A DNA stretch of 64,000 nucleotides, from contig JADNRY010000040.1 in the NCBI GenBank assembly GCA_015501585.1, positions 1 to 64,000 of the forward strand, read 5' to 3'. The translations under genes were made by a program, and so were the position numbers. Positions 32,595-43,929 of the stretch are shown here, in pieces (position 1 is the first letter of the stretch; the number at the start of each line of letters is the position of its first letter). The notes beneath the pieces were generated by a model. That model was not told the origin of the DNA and made no database searches. It saw nothing but the letters and a program-made list of their open reading frames with translations. This DNA is from Rhodocollybia butyracea (Eukaryota > Basidiomycota > Agaricomycetes > Agaricales > Omphalotaceae).

Positions 32595-34101
32595 TCAACG
32601 AAATGGCAGGACCCTTTGCCCTCCTAGGCGTTCCGGATCCCTCAACAAGATGGTTCGTGGTTTGCGCAACTGACTTCGTAAATGGAGGACGACTCTGCTG
32701 GTCAGCAAGGTTTGAATCACTCGATGATACGTAAGGAAAAGCTGGAGATCATCCTGTGCCAGAGGATGAGCTGACGGAACAAGTTTCAGGATGCAAGCAC
32801 TCACTGGTAGTAGTAGAACACTGAGCAAATTTGCCACTGACAGCCCTGATGTGGATGGAGTGGTAAGTATCACAATGGAAAGGGGTACAGTTGTAGTAGA
32901 TAAGTGTTCACCGAAAAGAAACAGGTAGTAAGTGATACCTGGAAATCAGAAAATCTCAGTAGAATCATAATCAAAATAGGAAGTTAGCCTTACCGTCTCT
33001 GTATACTAAGGTGGTCAACGCTGACCAATTTCCTGAGCGGACTGGGGCTGGTGCTGAGAACAAAGCTACGGTCAAGAGTGAGAAAAATAACACACAATAC
33101 GGGAGGCCAGGGATCAACATTAGTGTCAGGAGCACTGGAAAGAAGGAATCATTCATCAATACTGAACCCAAAAAAAGTCGAATCTTACATCGACTCACCT
33201 GCCTCATAAACCATAAAGATCACCCAAGCCAGGAAGAATGTTGATTTTTTTCAAGGTGCCCAGTACCACACATCCAACCTGTGGGACGGGAGAAGGCATA
33301 TCTGGGAAGGGGGTGATGAATGAACATTCAAGGATTCATTAGTAGTCTGCATCATAAGCGCAACCTACATGTCTGTGAGTTGAGTACATGAAGTGTGATG
33401 TACAAAGTGGACACCGAGCATCCCACAAAGAATATCGGGAGGCCAATGGTTAATCTGATATCATTTTCCCAAAGTGCCCAGGTGCGCATCGTTAAGATAA
33501 CTATAGCTTCATATAACTATCTAATAAAACAAGGTGACAGGAATCGATTCGACAAGTACCTTCTGTTAGGCCTATCCCTATCATATACATCCCTATTCAG
33601 GGTGCCAAACATATCAGACAAACAGACACATAAGAAGCAAGAACACCCACAGATACTGGTGGTATACAGGATGTGACACATGTTTGGTTCTATAGGTTCC
33701 ACAAATTCCGCTGTAGGTAACGTTCAGTATCAGAAGTGTTATCAAGCAATCAATACATTATCCTTTCCTACAAACAGAACGCCAATCGTGTCGAAAAACG
33801 GCATGTATCGTTGGATGATGTAGAGCACATCCAGAGGTCGTAGCTTCTTGGACCAGACAACATCCAACTCCACCGGTAGCATGAGCATCCAGTCATACAA
33901 GAAAAGCACAACACCTGATACTGTTTTGATTTGAGTATGACTATGAGGATAGTTTTGCAAGATACGCACCAAAAGCATACTAGGAAACAAGAAGACGACG
34001 TTTAGCAAACCAGAGAGGAAAAGAGTAGTGTGAAGTACCGTTTGCAATAACCTTCCGTCAAGAAATTGGGTAACTTCTTCTGGCGTTAGAGAGAGAGCCA
34101 T
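32595..34101 (-). CDS. DUF6533-type multi-pass membrane protein
   Basis: Start ATG at 34101. The signature of the mushroom DUF6533 family is visible in the first exons: LFLYDWMLMLPVELDVVWSK followed by LDVLYIIQRYMPFFDT. Later exons add a hydrophobic segment (FFPVLLTLMLIPGL), then WSALTTLVYRDG and, near the end, YHRVIQTLLTSRVVLHLR, all matching the family's order. The reading frame needs several short introns, and I could not fix all splice sites in 33700-32880, so the exact protein is uncertain and a break cannot be excluded. Proteins of this family have about seven helices and unknown function. Confidence 0.7.
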
Positions 34102-35039
34102 GAGAGAACCCTCAAGTAATATCGTGACGCAAACAACACAAAAGATGGGCCCGAACCTATTTATCAGGTTTGTAGAAAGACTGCTGCTAAGATGTCATCA
34201 ACGATGACCTGTGTTGTACGGAATGGTCCAAATTGTAGCCAACAGCCTAGTTGTCTCAATGTACTACTCAAATATGTAATGAATTTTTAACTTCTCAAGA
34301 GAACAACAACTTAAGAGAATTTAGAAACATGATGATAATGCTGTCCTCAAGCTAATAGCGGCAAGAACCGATGTGATTTGGAGCTATCAATCGGCACCTT
34401 GTTCGCAATCCGGTTTTCCTTTCCTTTCCACACTTGTTGGCTTTTCATCTCACCTGGACACATATGATAGATTGGTATCCGAGGGTGCGTTGGCGCTCGG
34501 CGCTCAGTGCTACTGCCATATTCCTTATTGTCTTGAACCCTTTTTCTAGCCTAAATTCCTTCTTTTTACATACCCGATACTAGTACCGTTCAAGTTAAGT
34601 ACTGAAATAAATTCTTTCCTGCTGCTAGACGTTTACGTAGTTTGGAGGATTGTGTGTTGTGGACTGGAAGTAGTTAGACTAAAGAGTAAAGATAGCCTAA
34701 CATTTTCAATGCTGGTCAAGGATGAAAGTAGAGAACAAGCCTAGATTCAATTATCTTGTACCAAGTCTTGTACACATTATTGTATGGATATAGAAGATCT
34801 AATCAGAGTAAATGATCGTTGATAGCTTTTAGTCGCCTCGGAGATCATGATCTTGGGAGTAAATAGATTTAATTAAACTAGTGAGCACACCGCACTCGAC
34901 AGTGAAAACAGGTTTTCAGTTAGGACTTATGGCAGTAAAATCTCAGAAGACGCCAGTTCAAAAGTGGGAAAGAAAGTAATGATTTTACTATTCAACATAG
35001 TTTATAAGAGAAGTGAAAAGCTACAAGTCACTTGTCGTA
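34102..35039. other. Intergenic, no supported gene
   Basis: About 940 bases upstream of the DUF6533 gene. It should include that gene's promoter. No other feature is recognisable. Confidence 0.4.
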
Positions 35040-36095
35040 TCCTTTCTCCAGTGATTCGTTCCGGACTCGTTTCGTTATTTAGTTTGGCTGTATCGTATGG
35101 CTCGTACTGCGACATCTGATGGTTCTTTGTCACCTTTTGAACTGTGGGGGTTGCACTGCTTGGGATTGGGCTTGATGTTCTCATTATTTTCGGTGCAGAG
35201 GGGGGTAGGAGGAACATGCTTGAACAGAATATGAGGGCTGAGATGGCTAGAAGTTTCGTTGCAGGGGATCTCGAGAATGCCATAGGGTACATGACAAGTC
35301 CGACCATACGTTAGAACTTGCTAAACCAAACGAAAAGACTCGGATGCTCGATTCCATTTTCAATGTCGACGTTAAATCGCAAAAATTTAATAAGCATCCC
35401 TGAACCTGTCGGTACTTCGACCATAAAATCATAAAATCACCTCCTTAGGCCTGAACACCTATTCAAGCTTGACAACCCATACCCAAGACATCTTCCTGCT
35501 AAATTTCTAGCTCAACTCGCGACCACCTAGCTCTCCAGGTACACGAGATTCAACCACGAAATTCCGTTACACCTCCGCATTCATCGCTGTCATCATATCC
35601 TCTTATCGCGCTTCAATATATCAGGTACTACACAAGAACCCACCGTTTCCGCAGAGTTCATCCTTTTCGCCCGTTACATCCCGCATCAAGATTCCAATAC
35701 CTATACTACAAGTCGATTCAATTACGCATTTGGAAGCAGGGAGCACACAGTCTCCCGACGGCTTTATGCCTGTGCGTGATCTCTGTCCCCATGACTTTCC
35801 CTCCTCTCTCTCCTCATTGCCACTGGTACTCAAAGTCTCTCATTACTACTACTCTCTCTTTAGATCGTCGCCGACTTTGCCTACTCGCACCTTTAATCAA
35901 TCATAGAGCAATGTTTCGTTTCGTTTAGACTTTGAAGGTACTGGGAACTGAGGCCGGTAAACATGAGCTCCACCGCTTGAAAGTAACGTAGTAGGGTATT
36001 GTACAGCAGACACATCGAAAGATCTACAAAGCTATTCATGAAAGATAAATGTTCGTAAGTTCGTTTGCCTCATGCCACTTCCCCGATAATTTGCA
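35040..36095. repeat. Duplicated STE3 3' end and flank, copy 2
   Basis: Partner of the block at 31088-31810, about 4.3 kb away in the same orientation. It includes the STE3 remnant IV and the flank (35830-36095). Confidence 0.7.
35060..35800 (+). pseudogene. STE3-type pheromone receptor remnant IV
   Basis: The plus strand matches the sixth helix end (FGCIVWLV-), the seventh helix region (GLGLMFSLFSV), RNMLEQNMRAEMARSFVAGDLENA and the C-tail (RLDNPYPRHLP-like) of the intact receptor at 58649-60954. Large internal deletions, stops and shifts are present, and nothing corresponds to helices 1-5. Confidence 0.7.
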
Positions 36096-36391
36096 AGGCG
36101 ATGCTGAGGTCTCTTTCGTGGCCGCCCTCCTGCTCGGGAACTGAGCGTGAATTGATTCGATTGCTATTAAAGAGTACTAATAAAGGAAGATCAGCTGAAA
36201 TCATACGAGGAGAACAAGTAGGCCTTCACGTATATATCTTCGACCAACTTTGTATGCTCTTTGACCAGACTTTCTGCTGTTCGGCCGGGGTCACGGACCT
36301 ACGAAGATTTCAGTATGGATACCTGCTCGAAAAGAATCGTTCAACATACGGTGGTATAGAAGCCAGAATATCGGTCGAGCGTTAGACGTTC

Positions 36392-37034
36392 TCATTTCGT
36401 CTTCGATGATCCATAGTTTTCCTCGCATACTTGAACAAAAGCGTGACTCCTGCGGAAAGCGTGGTAGAGTATACGTTTCTGCTCGCTCTCGAATAGCAGC
36501 CTGTCTTGACGCGTCTGGTTCTGGCGTTGAACTGTCTCGATGCCGGCACTACCGATGGCCATAAGCTTCTCGTTCGAACGCTTGCGATTGAGTTTCAAGT
36601 AAAACCATACGAACACGAAGACGCAGACGGCAAGCGTAAGAACGGCAGGGATGGACCAAGAAGTGAAGGGCGAGGATAGCTCAGGCGAAGAAGACATGGA
36701 GATCAGATTTGAATATGGTAGCGAGAGAAATGACGGCGAGGACGACGGCGGGAACGGCGAGAGCGATGAGGATATCATACACGAGGGAAGCCGCGGGGTA
36801 TTTGACAAAGGCGTTCGATGAGGGCAAGAGATTGGCGAGCACAAAACGATAGGAGAGGTGTTGATGAAAGCTTGATCTTCCCTGAATCAGTGTAGCTGAT
36901 GTAAGATGTTGGAGAAGTAGCAAAAGTATACAGGCGAAAAAGATCCTTGTGTTGGTAGAGCGGAAAGAAAGCTGTTTGTCCTGCAGCTGGCCATTGGGCG
37001 ATCGAACGTCAGTTGCACACAACGACGGAACCAA
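36392..37034 (-). CDS. Hypothetical membrane protein(s), structure uncertain
   Basis: Two overlapping open frames on the minus strand both look protein-like. The upstream one (37034-36681) has two hydrophobic stretches (IFFACILLLLLQHL and LIALAVPAVVLAVISLATIF). The downstream one, from an ATG near 36698, has a single helix (VLTLAVCVFVFVWFYL) followed by a charged tail ending at 36392. They may be two exons of one gene joined by an intron I cannot place, or two small genes. No family is recognised. Confidence 0.4.
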
Positions 37035-37582
37035 TTTGCGACGCGTGAAAAAAGAAAAACACTCGTAAACTATTTGTCCGAGAATCCAGGGAGACTACCA
37101 CTGGCAGTAGGCCTACAACAGATGGCACACAACAGCGCACAACGTTGGAAGAACTTTTAGAGCAACATTTCAACTATTTCAAGTTGCAGCAGCAGCTGCA
37201 CAATGCACCATCGATGCAGCACGTGAGTCCATAATTTAGCGCCCATTTTGATTTCTCGGGGATGTTCCATTTTCAGCCAGTGGTCGAAACACACTCAATA
37301 CTATTACTGTTGGCTAGATGGAAGTGCTTGCACTTCTGTCGTGGAACCCCATGGGATCCAATCGTTGCTGGCTGCTGATTATCAGACACAGACTTAGATG
37401 TTCCTCCCAGAACACACCTATTATTACAGTTTACATTACGCTAGAGCTATCGCTACCATACGCTACTGCGCAGAGGCGAATAAACGGGATACAAAAAAAA
37501 AAAACTATTACTGTTTCTATTACAAGTTCCGAGTTTCTGATATCTTTGGATTTTATTCTTGTAGGCTAACACATTGATCGCT
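37035..37582. other. Intergenic, no supported gene
   Basis: A stretch with an A-rich tract (37492-37504) and no supported coding sequence. Confidence 0.4.
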
Positions 37583-38770
37583 GGCCACCTATAACAAGGA
37601 ATAAGCAGCTTGTCACTTCAAGTCAACTTCGAATGTATTATCAAGGCTTGGCTTGCACCCCCACTGCAATTGAGGCTTTATGACACAGAACCTCCCAGAA
37701 CCAGAAACATACTCATACTCAGACTTGCGAGTGTGGGCCATTGCGCAAGCGCATGGCAGGTACAAGTCCTGCAACCTGCAGCTGGGCATAGGATCACAAT
37801 TTTCTGAGCACTTGGCAACGACGATGGATAAGACCCAGTCAAAAGTCCAGATGGCCAGGCTGGACCAGAGCATGTAAAAATGAAAATGTTGGCACGATCT
37901 GCTGTCATCCGCTCTGGTCTGAAAAATTGTACACTTGACTGAAGTCAAGATTTGAAGATGCATAATAGTCAGCATGTTGTATGCAAGGGATGGAACCAAA
38001 AACAAGCAGGGTAATAGAAGACAAAGGTGCTACTGATAAAAGCAATAAATACGGTGAAGGAAACAGAGGGCAAATGAAAGCTCACGCTGAAGACATTGAA
38101 ATACCGAGGAGGTAAAGAGCAGAGTCTCAAATAGGAGATAAACACCGTGTGGCGAAAGAACATCACACACATGCATCAAACCATGAATCCATGCTGCAGA
38201 CTGGAACAGAGACGGTGTTTAGCACAAGTGAAGAGAAGAATGAAATATCAGCAAAAGCAGCAGTATGCGAAGGAGGTTTCATGCCTTAGTCCTTCTGGAT
38301 ATAGATGGATATCGCTGTAAACTTGTAGTTCAACTCACCAATATTGCAGCGAAAGAACAAAGAAACCACAAATCCCTGAACTGCATATGCACGGATAGAA
38401 AGTTGCACTTCAAGTAGCACATAAAAGGTAAACAAGAAAACAAGAAACAAAGTGGAATATCGAGAAGCTGGAATTTGGTAGGAATCTGAACGCGGAGGAG
38501 ATGAGCCAACCCGAGGTCACATGGCAAATGCTTTGACATCCCAAATATATCGAAACTAATCTCCTTATTGGGTCAACCCGATTTAGACAAAAGGAAGCCT
38601 AATTCGGATAAATTCCCACGCGAAACCGGCCATAAGGACGAGCCTTCATTACATTCAGGACTCGTAACTGCTCTAGCCTTACAGCGAGTCCTCCCCCATA
38701 CTCCTCTTAGCCTTTTTTGTATGGCCGGAGAAGCTCTTACGGAAATGAACTACACTAAACAAGTTGCGCT
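37583..38770 (+). pseudogene. Family X copy split by a mobile element
   Basis: Positions 37583-37725 match the X gene around 27850-28045 (TGGCCACCTATAACAAGGAA; then the CAGAACC-rich end). Positions 38667-38770 match 28045-28140 (GCTCTAGCC...; AAGCTCTTACGGA). Between them lie 941 bp with no X similarity, flanked by ACT on both sides. The X copy was therefore a target for insertion of the element at 37726-38666. Its N-terminal part is missing. Confidence 0.65.
37726..38666 (-). mobile_element. 941-bp DNA element, full-length-like copy
   Basis: Its ends match those of the 440-bp element at 52734-53173 in opposite orientation. One end reads TACGAGTCCTGAATG and the other (reverse complement) TGCGAGTGTGGGCC, giving a short imperfect terminal inverted repeat (TRCGAGT). 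Flanking ACT on both sides is a 3-bp target duplication, confirmed by the uninterrupted X sequence at 28.04 kb. An 11-base inverted match to the first end lies about 33 bases inside the other end. Minus-strand frames inside are hydrophobic and spliced-looking (for example 38539-38330, starting MSKHLPCDLGLAHLL), but I recognise no transposase, so it is probably non-autonomous. Confidence 0.65.
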
Positions 38771-39028
38771 GGTAGATCTACACGAAAATCCCATGCGACC
38801 AAGATAGGAGGCTGAATACAATATCCGTTTTTCTGCAAGTTTCCACTTCTGCAGTAAAAATGGTGGCTAGAATTACGCTTACTTTGACTAGTCTGCTCGA
38901 CCAATAACACTTCGGAGGGCAGGAGTGTACTGTTGAATGGGCCTTTAGTCAAGAGGTTATAATAGAAATCTTCCAACTGAGCTCCATAGCACGCGGCCTT
39001 CAGACCCTCACTCGGAAATCATGTAATT

Positions 39029-40449
39029 TCATTCCGTATTATCGACATTCGGATTGTCATTAATTCTTCGTTCATGATCAACCTCTTCCAGGTACATCTT
39101 GGTGGCGCTTACTATGACTTTTCCAATACACGAAGGATCTTTCTTGCCCTCGGTAAAAAGCATGTCAAATAGCCAAAGCGCATCATCAATATCAATGTCC
39201 TCCAAAGAGTCTGGCATCCAAACATTGGAGGGTCCGGATTCAGGTAGGTAGCATCGATGCCATCCATTTTTATCTGCATGCAGATTAAAAGGTAATCAAT
39301 CGAAAATCCAAGTAAAAATAGCGGCAAAACGGAGTAAGTACGTACTGGGTAGAAGAACCACTTTAAGTTTGGGACATAGCGTATGGAAATCGGTGACAAA
39401 TTTATGGCTGTCTGGTACTGACAGACCGGTATGGCATTCACCGAATGGTACATGATTGAGGATGAGTCGCTCTAGCTGCTGGAACTCCGGTAGAAGGAGT
39501 TTAACGTCTTCGCATAGGTCTTCTGCAGAAAAAATATATGGCTCCATCTGCAAAACGTATCAGTCCAAATTTACCTACTCAGAGAAGGACCTGACATTAC
39601 CTCATTTACCAACGTATTCAGATGTACAAAGCCCAAATTCCTGAGACTGTTCAAATATTTCGCGATATATTTGGGTAATGGGTCAGAGCATGCACTCCCA
39701 ATGACCGAAACGCATTCCAGCGATTCACCAGCGATTTCCCGGAGATGGTTTACAACGTTAGAGGCTTCCGTATCGGTCAAGGTGAGAGTTTCGAGGGCTG
39801 AAAATTTTACCGAACAGAGCTTGGGCTGTTCCTGTTGAATATAATGCACAAAGACGGGGTTGCCTGAGAACGAAGTGAGCAGAGGAAGATTCACTGGTTC
39901 TGGAAGAAACGACAGATGCTCCAGAAGTTCTCCGTCTAGATGAAGTCCAGTGATGGTAGAGGAGTGACGATAGATAAACTCGGTCAGGGAGCTTATCATG
40001 CGCAAACGCGTCTGAAAGTAAAAAAGACATGGAAAGTGACAAGCGCTGAGAATAAGCTGAAAGCCGAACTCAGAATTGTCGATCCTAAGGTCCTGAAGTT
40101 TGGATGAGAGACGCAGGGCATTTTCAAGGATTCGATAAAACGCGAATAAAGGGTAACCTAAACTAAAGACAAGTTAGTCTTTCATCATCGGCTACATGGA
40201 ACAGACTTACTCGTTCAGCTCTATGCGGAATGACCTGACTGAATTCGCAGATAATTCTCTTTTGATAAGTGCACGACAGCACTTTAGTAGAAGAGAGACC
40301 TTGTTGAAAGAGAGATCTCTATAAAGAGTACGAGTGCTGAAAACCTGGATGGCTTTGGAGACGCGACAAAGAGTAACAAGGTCATGGATCGAGCAACATC
40401 CAATAATGTGACTTATCACTTCGGGTGGTAGTCGCAGAAGATTAAACAT
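39029..40449 (-). CDS. F-box protein A, 415 aa
   Basis: Four exons give a consistent frame: 40449-40211, 40162-39601, 39547-39346 and 39273-39029. The protein begins with an F-box (MFNLLRLPPEVISHIIGCC ... LVTLCRVSKAIQVFSTRTLYRDL) and continues with LRR-like text (LKDL/LHLDG/LETLTL patterns) typical of mushroom F-box proteins. It ends with DDALWLFDMLFTEGKKDP. It should act as a substrate receptor for an SCF ubiquitin ligase; the target is unknown. Its closest relative in the window is the inverted copy at 61870-63297. Convergent with the X fragment at 38667-38770. Confidence 0.85.
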
Positions 40450-41466
40450 GAGCGCTTGAGCCTAAGAGCTTGGCCCGCTCCGGACCGTGACTTCTTGCCA
40501 GCTTTGACCGATCCTTAAAAGTCTTAACTCGATATAAAGTGGTAAAGGCAAAACTGTGAAATCGCTTCGAAGCAGAGAAGTGCGAGCTCTGAGTATCGGG
40601 GAGCGCAATGAACAAATACAGCAACCATAATTCATACCTGTAACTACACGTTCCTAACTATGGCCTGGCAAACACCCCCGTCGGTTGGCATTGAGTAAAA
40701 AAACATAATTCAATTCTTGAATAAAGAATTGAAGTATCTGTGAACTAGTTAGGGGCCGACGCTTCAAGAGTGATAGTAGCTCCTATTACTATTTCTCTCC
40801 ATGCTCGAACGACTAACAAGAACCAGCCGCTTTGGATGTACTGAAAAACCCCTGGCCCGAGCCTTCGAATCATTTATTTATCCAAGTCTGGGGCGGTGGA
40901 GTGGATTATTATGCTTTGGACAGCCCGTGTTGAGCTGAACTTCGATTTGATAGTACTAAATATTGCAAGTGGGTAGGGTGGAAAATATTGTCTAGAAAAG
41001 TTTTATCACTTTTGGTGGGAGACATATGTTGTTGCTAAAGGAGTGAGGACCGCTGACTTCATTGGATTATTCTTGCTACTGGACCGATACCGTGACCAAT
41101 GTCAGTGGATCCTAGTTTTTCTGCCTAAATTAAACTCGCTTGAGTCTACGGGAGACAACAAGGTCAAATGTTCAAGCCAACCGAGAGAAGCCGAGAGAGC
41201 GGTCAAGCGAAGGAAAGTTTAGATTGGTAGTATTAAGTGAGTACATCCGTAATTTTACACTTGAGATTACAGCACGTATTAAGCAGAAGAGCCTAGAGTT
41301 TGTGTTTGGTACTATCAAATTATAGATCATTAGTCGGTCATTTATCATGGAAAATAATGTTGTGAAAGAAGGTCAGTAGTTTGTGGAAAGCAATGCGAAT
41401 AATTCGATAGCGATAGTGTAAAGTGTCAGAGGGATTACCAGAATGAACCCTTGGGAAATTGAGAAA
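40450..41466. other. Upstream of F-box A and 3' flank of kinase; X start fragment inside
   Basis: About 1 kb without a complete gene. It contains the F-box A promoter, the 5' X fragment (40770-40890) and the 3' flank of the kinase at 41467. Confidence 0.45.
40770..40890 (+). pseudogene. Family X 5' end fragment
   Basis: The sequence around the ATG at 40801 (CTCCATGCTCGAACGACTA...; then CCCTGGCCCGAGCC) matches the start of the X gene at 27200-27290. Single-base changes break the frame after a few codons and the homology ends at about 40890. Confidence 0.55.
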
Positions 41467-42950
41467 TCAACAGCTTTCGCTGACGGTAGACGAGGAGCAA
41501 AGCTCCTTTAACCTAGGCACAACTTGTGTCATCTGGATCCTCTTTGTGGGATCAGTGATCCAGCAGTCATTTAACAGCTTCCAAATACCGCCCTCGCCAC
41601 ACAGCCTATCATTTTCTACACCGGGAGGTTTTACACCGTTCTGTATATCACAAATGATTGCAGGATCACGAAGACGAAAGTAATATGGGACGTTTCCGGT
41701 GAGCAACTAGAATAAATTGTAAAGGTGAGTGGGAATCCTTCAAGAGAAACTCGATGAATTGCCCACCTCGTAAGCAGTACACCCAAAACTCCAAACGTCA
41801 CCGGGAAGTTGAGGCCGACACGTCTCCGATATGTCTGAAATGAATTCGGGACTTTGCCATCGAATGGGCCCTGCTTCGGTATTGGAAGGAGTTATTCCTG
41901 TGGGGCCAACGAGGTCCTCAATTACTTGGGAAAGACCAAAGTCCGTTAAAGTAGCGTGGCCGTCGTCTGTTATTAAAATGTTGTTCTGAATGCAAAGCCT
42001 GATGTTAATGCGAGTCATGAAAGTGAAGAAAATATGAACTGACGCCTTTGAGATCTCCATGGACAATGGGGGCGGGCTTGTAGGTATGGAGATACTTCAA
42101 TCCCTCCGCGACATCGAGAATCTTGGAATCGTTGTTAGTATTGTACGGCTTTGCATTGGACCAACAACGACATCACTCACAAGTCTTAATCTATCAGCCG
42201 AAGGGTTTCGAAGCTTTAGGTATTCTGATGCTGATCCGTTCTCAAACCAAGGTAAAATGAGAGACGGTCTGCCCGACATGTGATACGAGGTCCCAAGGAA
42301 GGTAGCGATGTTAGGGTGGTCCAACCTATGCCAAACATAAACTTCTCTATTGAGACGTTTTCTAGCTTTGAGTTCGTCATATCCCTTGGATGATAAGACA
42401 CGGAGGAGCTTGATGGCGACCTGGTACGAAACGAGGAACATGAATCACACAGAAATCAGTAACGAGGATAGATTGGTGGATGGCAGAAACGCACCTCGAT
42501 CTTCTCTATCTTTTCTTGTTCTCCATCACTGGTCTTGATTTCTAGCTCTCCTCGATGGATATCAGAATACCCTCCATGACTGACTGGGCTAGATGAAGTT
42601 GTCTTCACGTTCCTGGTCAGATCAACGACACCAACGATGGGTGAGTTGAGTGAACTTGTGGGTGTTGCAGGAGTTGAAGCGGGTGGGTGGGAACTAGTCG
42701 TACTAATAGATGATGTAGGCTCTGAACTTGAAGCTGTTGACTGGTCATCAACGTCTTGGCTATCAATATGTTCCTTGGCCGCAGATGAGATGAGCTGTGC
42801 TTTCGGGTTCAGAGGAATGGATAGCTGGGGAAGGCCCTGGTATGAGCGCTTCGAGCTGAGAGCACGAGAACCAGACGAAGATGGCTGAGCATCCAGTGAT
42901 CCCCGTAGGGTTGTTTTGGAATCTGTGTCGCAACGCTGTACATTAAGCAT
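41467..42950 (-). CDS. TKL-type protein kinase, 410 aa
   Basis: Five exons, all joined in phase 0: 42950-42495, 42420-42181, 42121-42044, 41985-41767 and 41706-41467. A Ser/Thr-rich N-terminal part of about 125 residues leads into the kinase domain: GGYSDIHRGEL (glycine loop), VAIKLL (ATP-binding Lys), HPNIATFLGTSYH, LKYLHTYKP-IVHGDLKGNN (catalytic loop, HGD instead of HRD), LTDFGLSQ, GPIRWQSPEF, and DVWSFGCTAYELLTGNVPY. It ends soon after the last helix. HGD is common in mushroom TKL kinases, so the enzyme is probably active. It lacks the N-terminal helical domain of the kinases at the left of the window. Divergent from SSZ1. Confidence 0.88.
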
Positions 42951-43929
42951 TTCAGACTCGGACTGTGAATCTAAAGATGCTAAAGGCTGTAAAGTAGGCA
43001 GCGAGGCAGCCAGAACATGGGTCGCGGCAATAGGTTCATCACTGGGGCGACCAGGACGCAGGCTAAGGGGTGTTCCATCGATAGATAGTATGAAGAGCGG
43101 CGAATTGTCGGTCAGCAGAAGACTGTAGAGAATGAGATTAGCAATGAGATATGGTCATGTCAAGTAGAGCGGGCTGAGAGTGCTGAACCAAGTTGTCAGT
43201 ACTTCAGTCTTCGCTTGAGCAATGATTGATGAGGACCGGGAGGAACGGTTGGCTAAATAGAACAACTGCCACAAGGTTATCTTCTTAAATAAGTACATAG
43301 CGCCTGAAGAGAAGGGGAATCTATTGATTAGGAGAAGAGCGTGACTGTACCTGTGTACGCAACAGTTATGAGTATCACATTGAATGATGGTCTATGAGTC
43401 GTATATAACTTTGAAAAATTTCGGACAGGACGAGCGCTTCCAAAAACTTCACTGATAATAGGACAGTAGTCGTCGGATATATAACTCGGAGGAACGATTG
43501 AACGAAACCTGTTGAAACCGAAGGTAATCCAAATAAAGCGAATGCCGACGAGTTCTCACCTGTTTGAAGTTTACAGCTTTGCTATTATTGGGGCTGTATT
43601 GAAAGGACGGCGTGACCATCTACACAGTGTCAAAGATCGGTAACTAGACTCGGTAGCTTCATCTAAACATACGAGGAATCAAGATTAATCAAGTACCACT
43701 TCAAAGGAAAGAACTGCGTGCGCAGTACATACGTGTAGTATTGATTCATGATAATTTTTCAGGGCCTGGACAGATAGGAACACTCTCTGGATAAGTAGAA
43801 GTAGACATGTACAACTGAAAGGATAATGAAGTTCAATAATGAAAGATAATAGATTAGATAGCACCCACGTGGTTTAGATCGAATTTTTTGTCCATCGCGC
43901 ACCGGGTGCAAACTTGTTTTCCCTTTCCT
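42951..43929. promoter_or_regulatory. Divergent intergenic region between kinase and SSZ1
   Basis: Nearly 1 kb between two starts facing away from each other, so it should hold both promoters. No specific motif is claimed. Confidence 0.45.

Noticed and set aside
32595..34101. Considered a fifth STE3-like receptor because it is multi-pass and sits between two STE3 remnants.
   Set aside because: The LFLYDW ... LPVELDVVW ... RYMPFFDT pattern and the VYRDG and VVLHLR motifs fit the DUF6533 family, not STE3.
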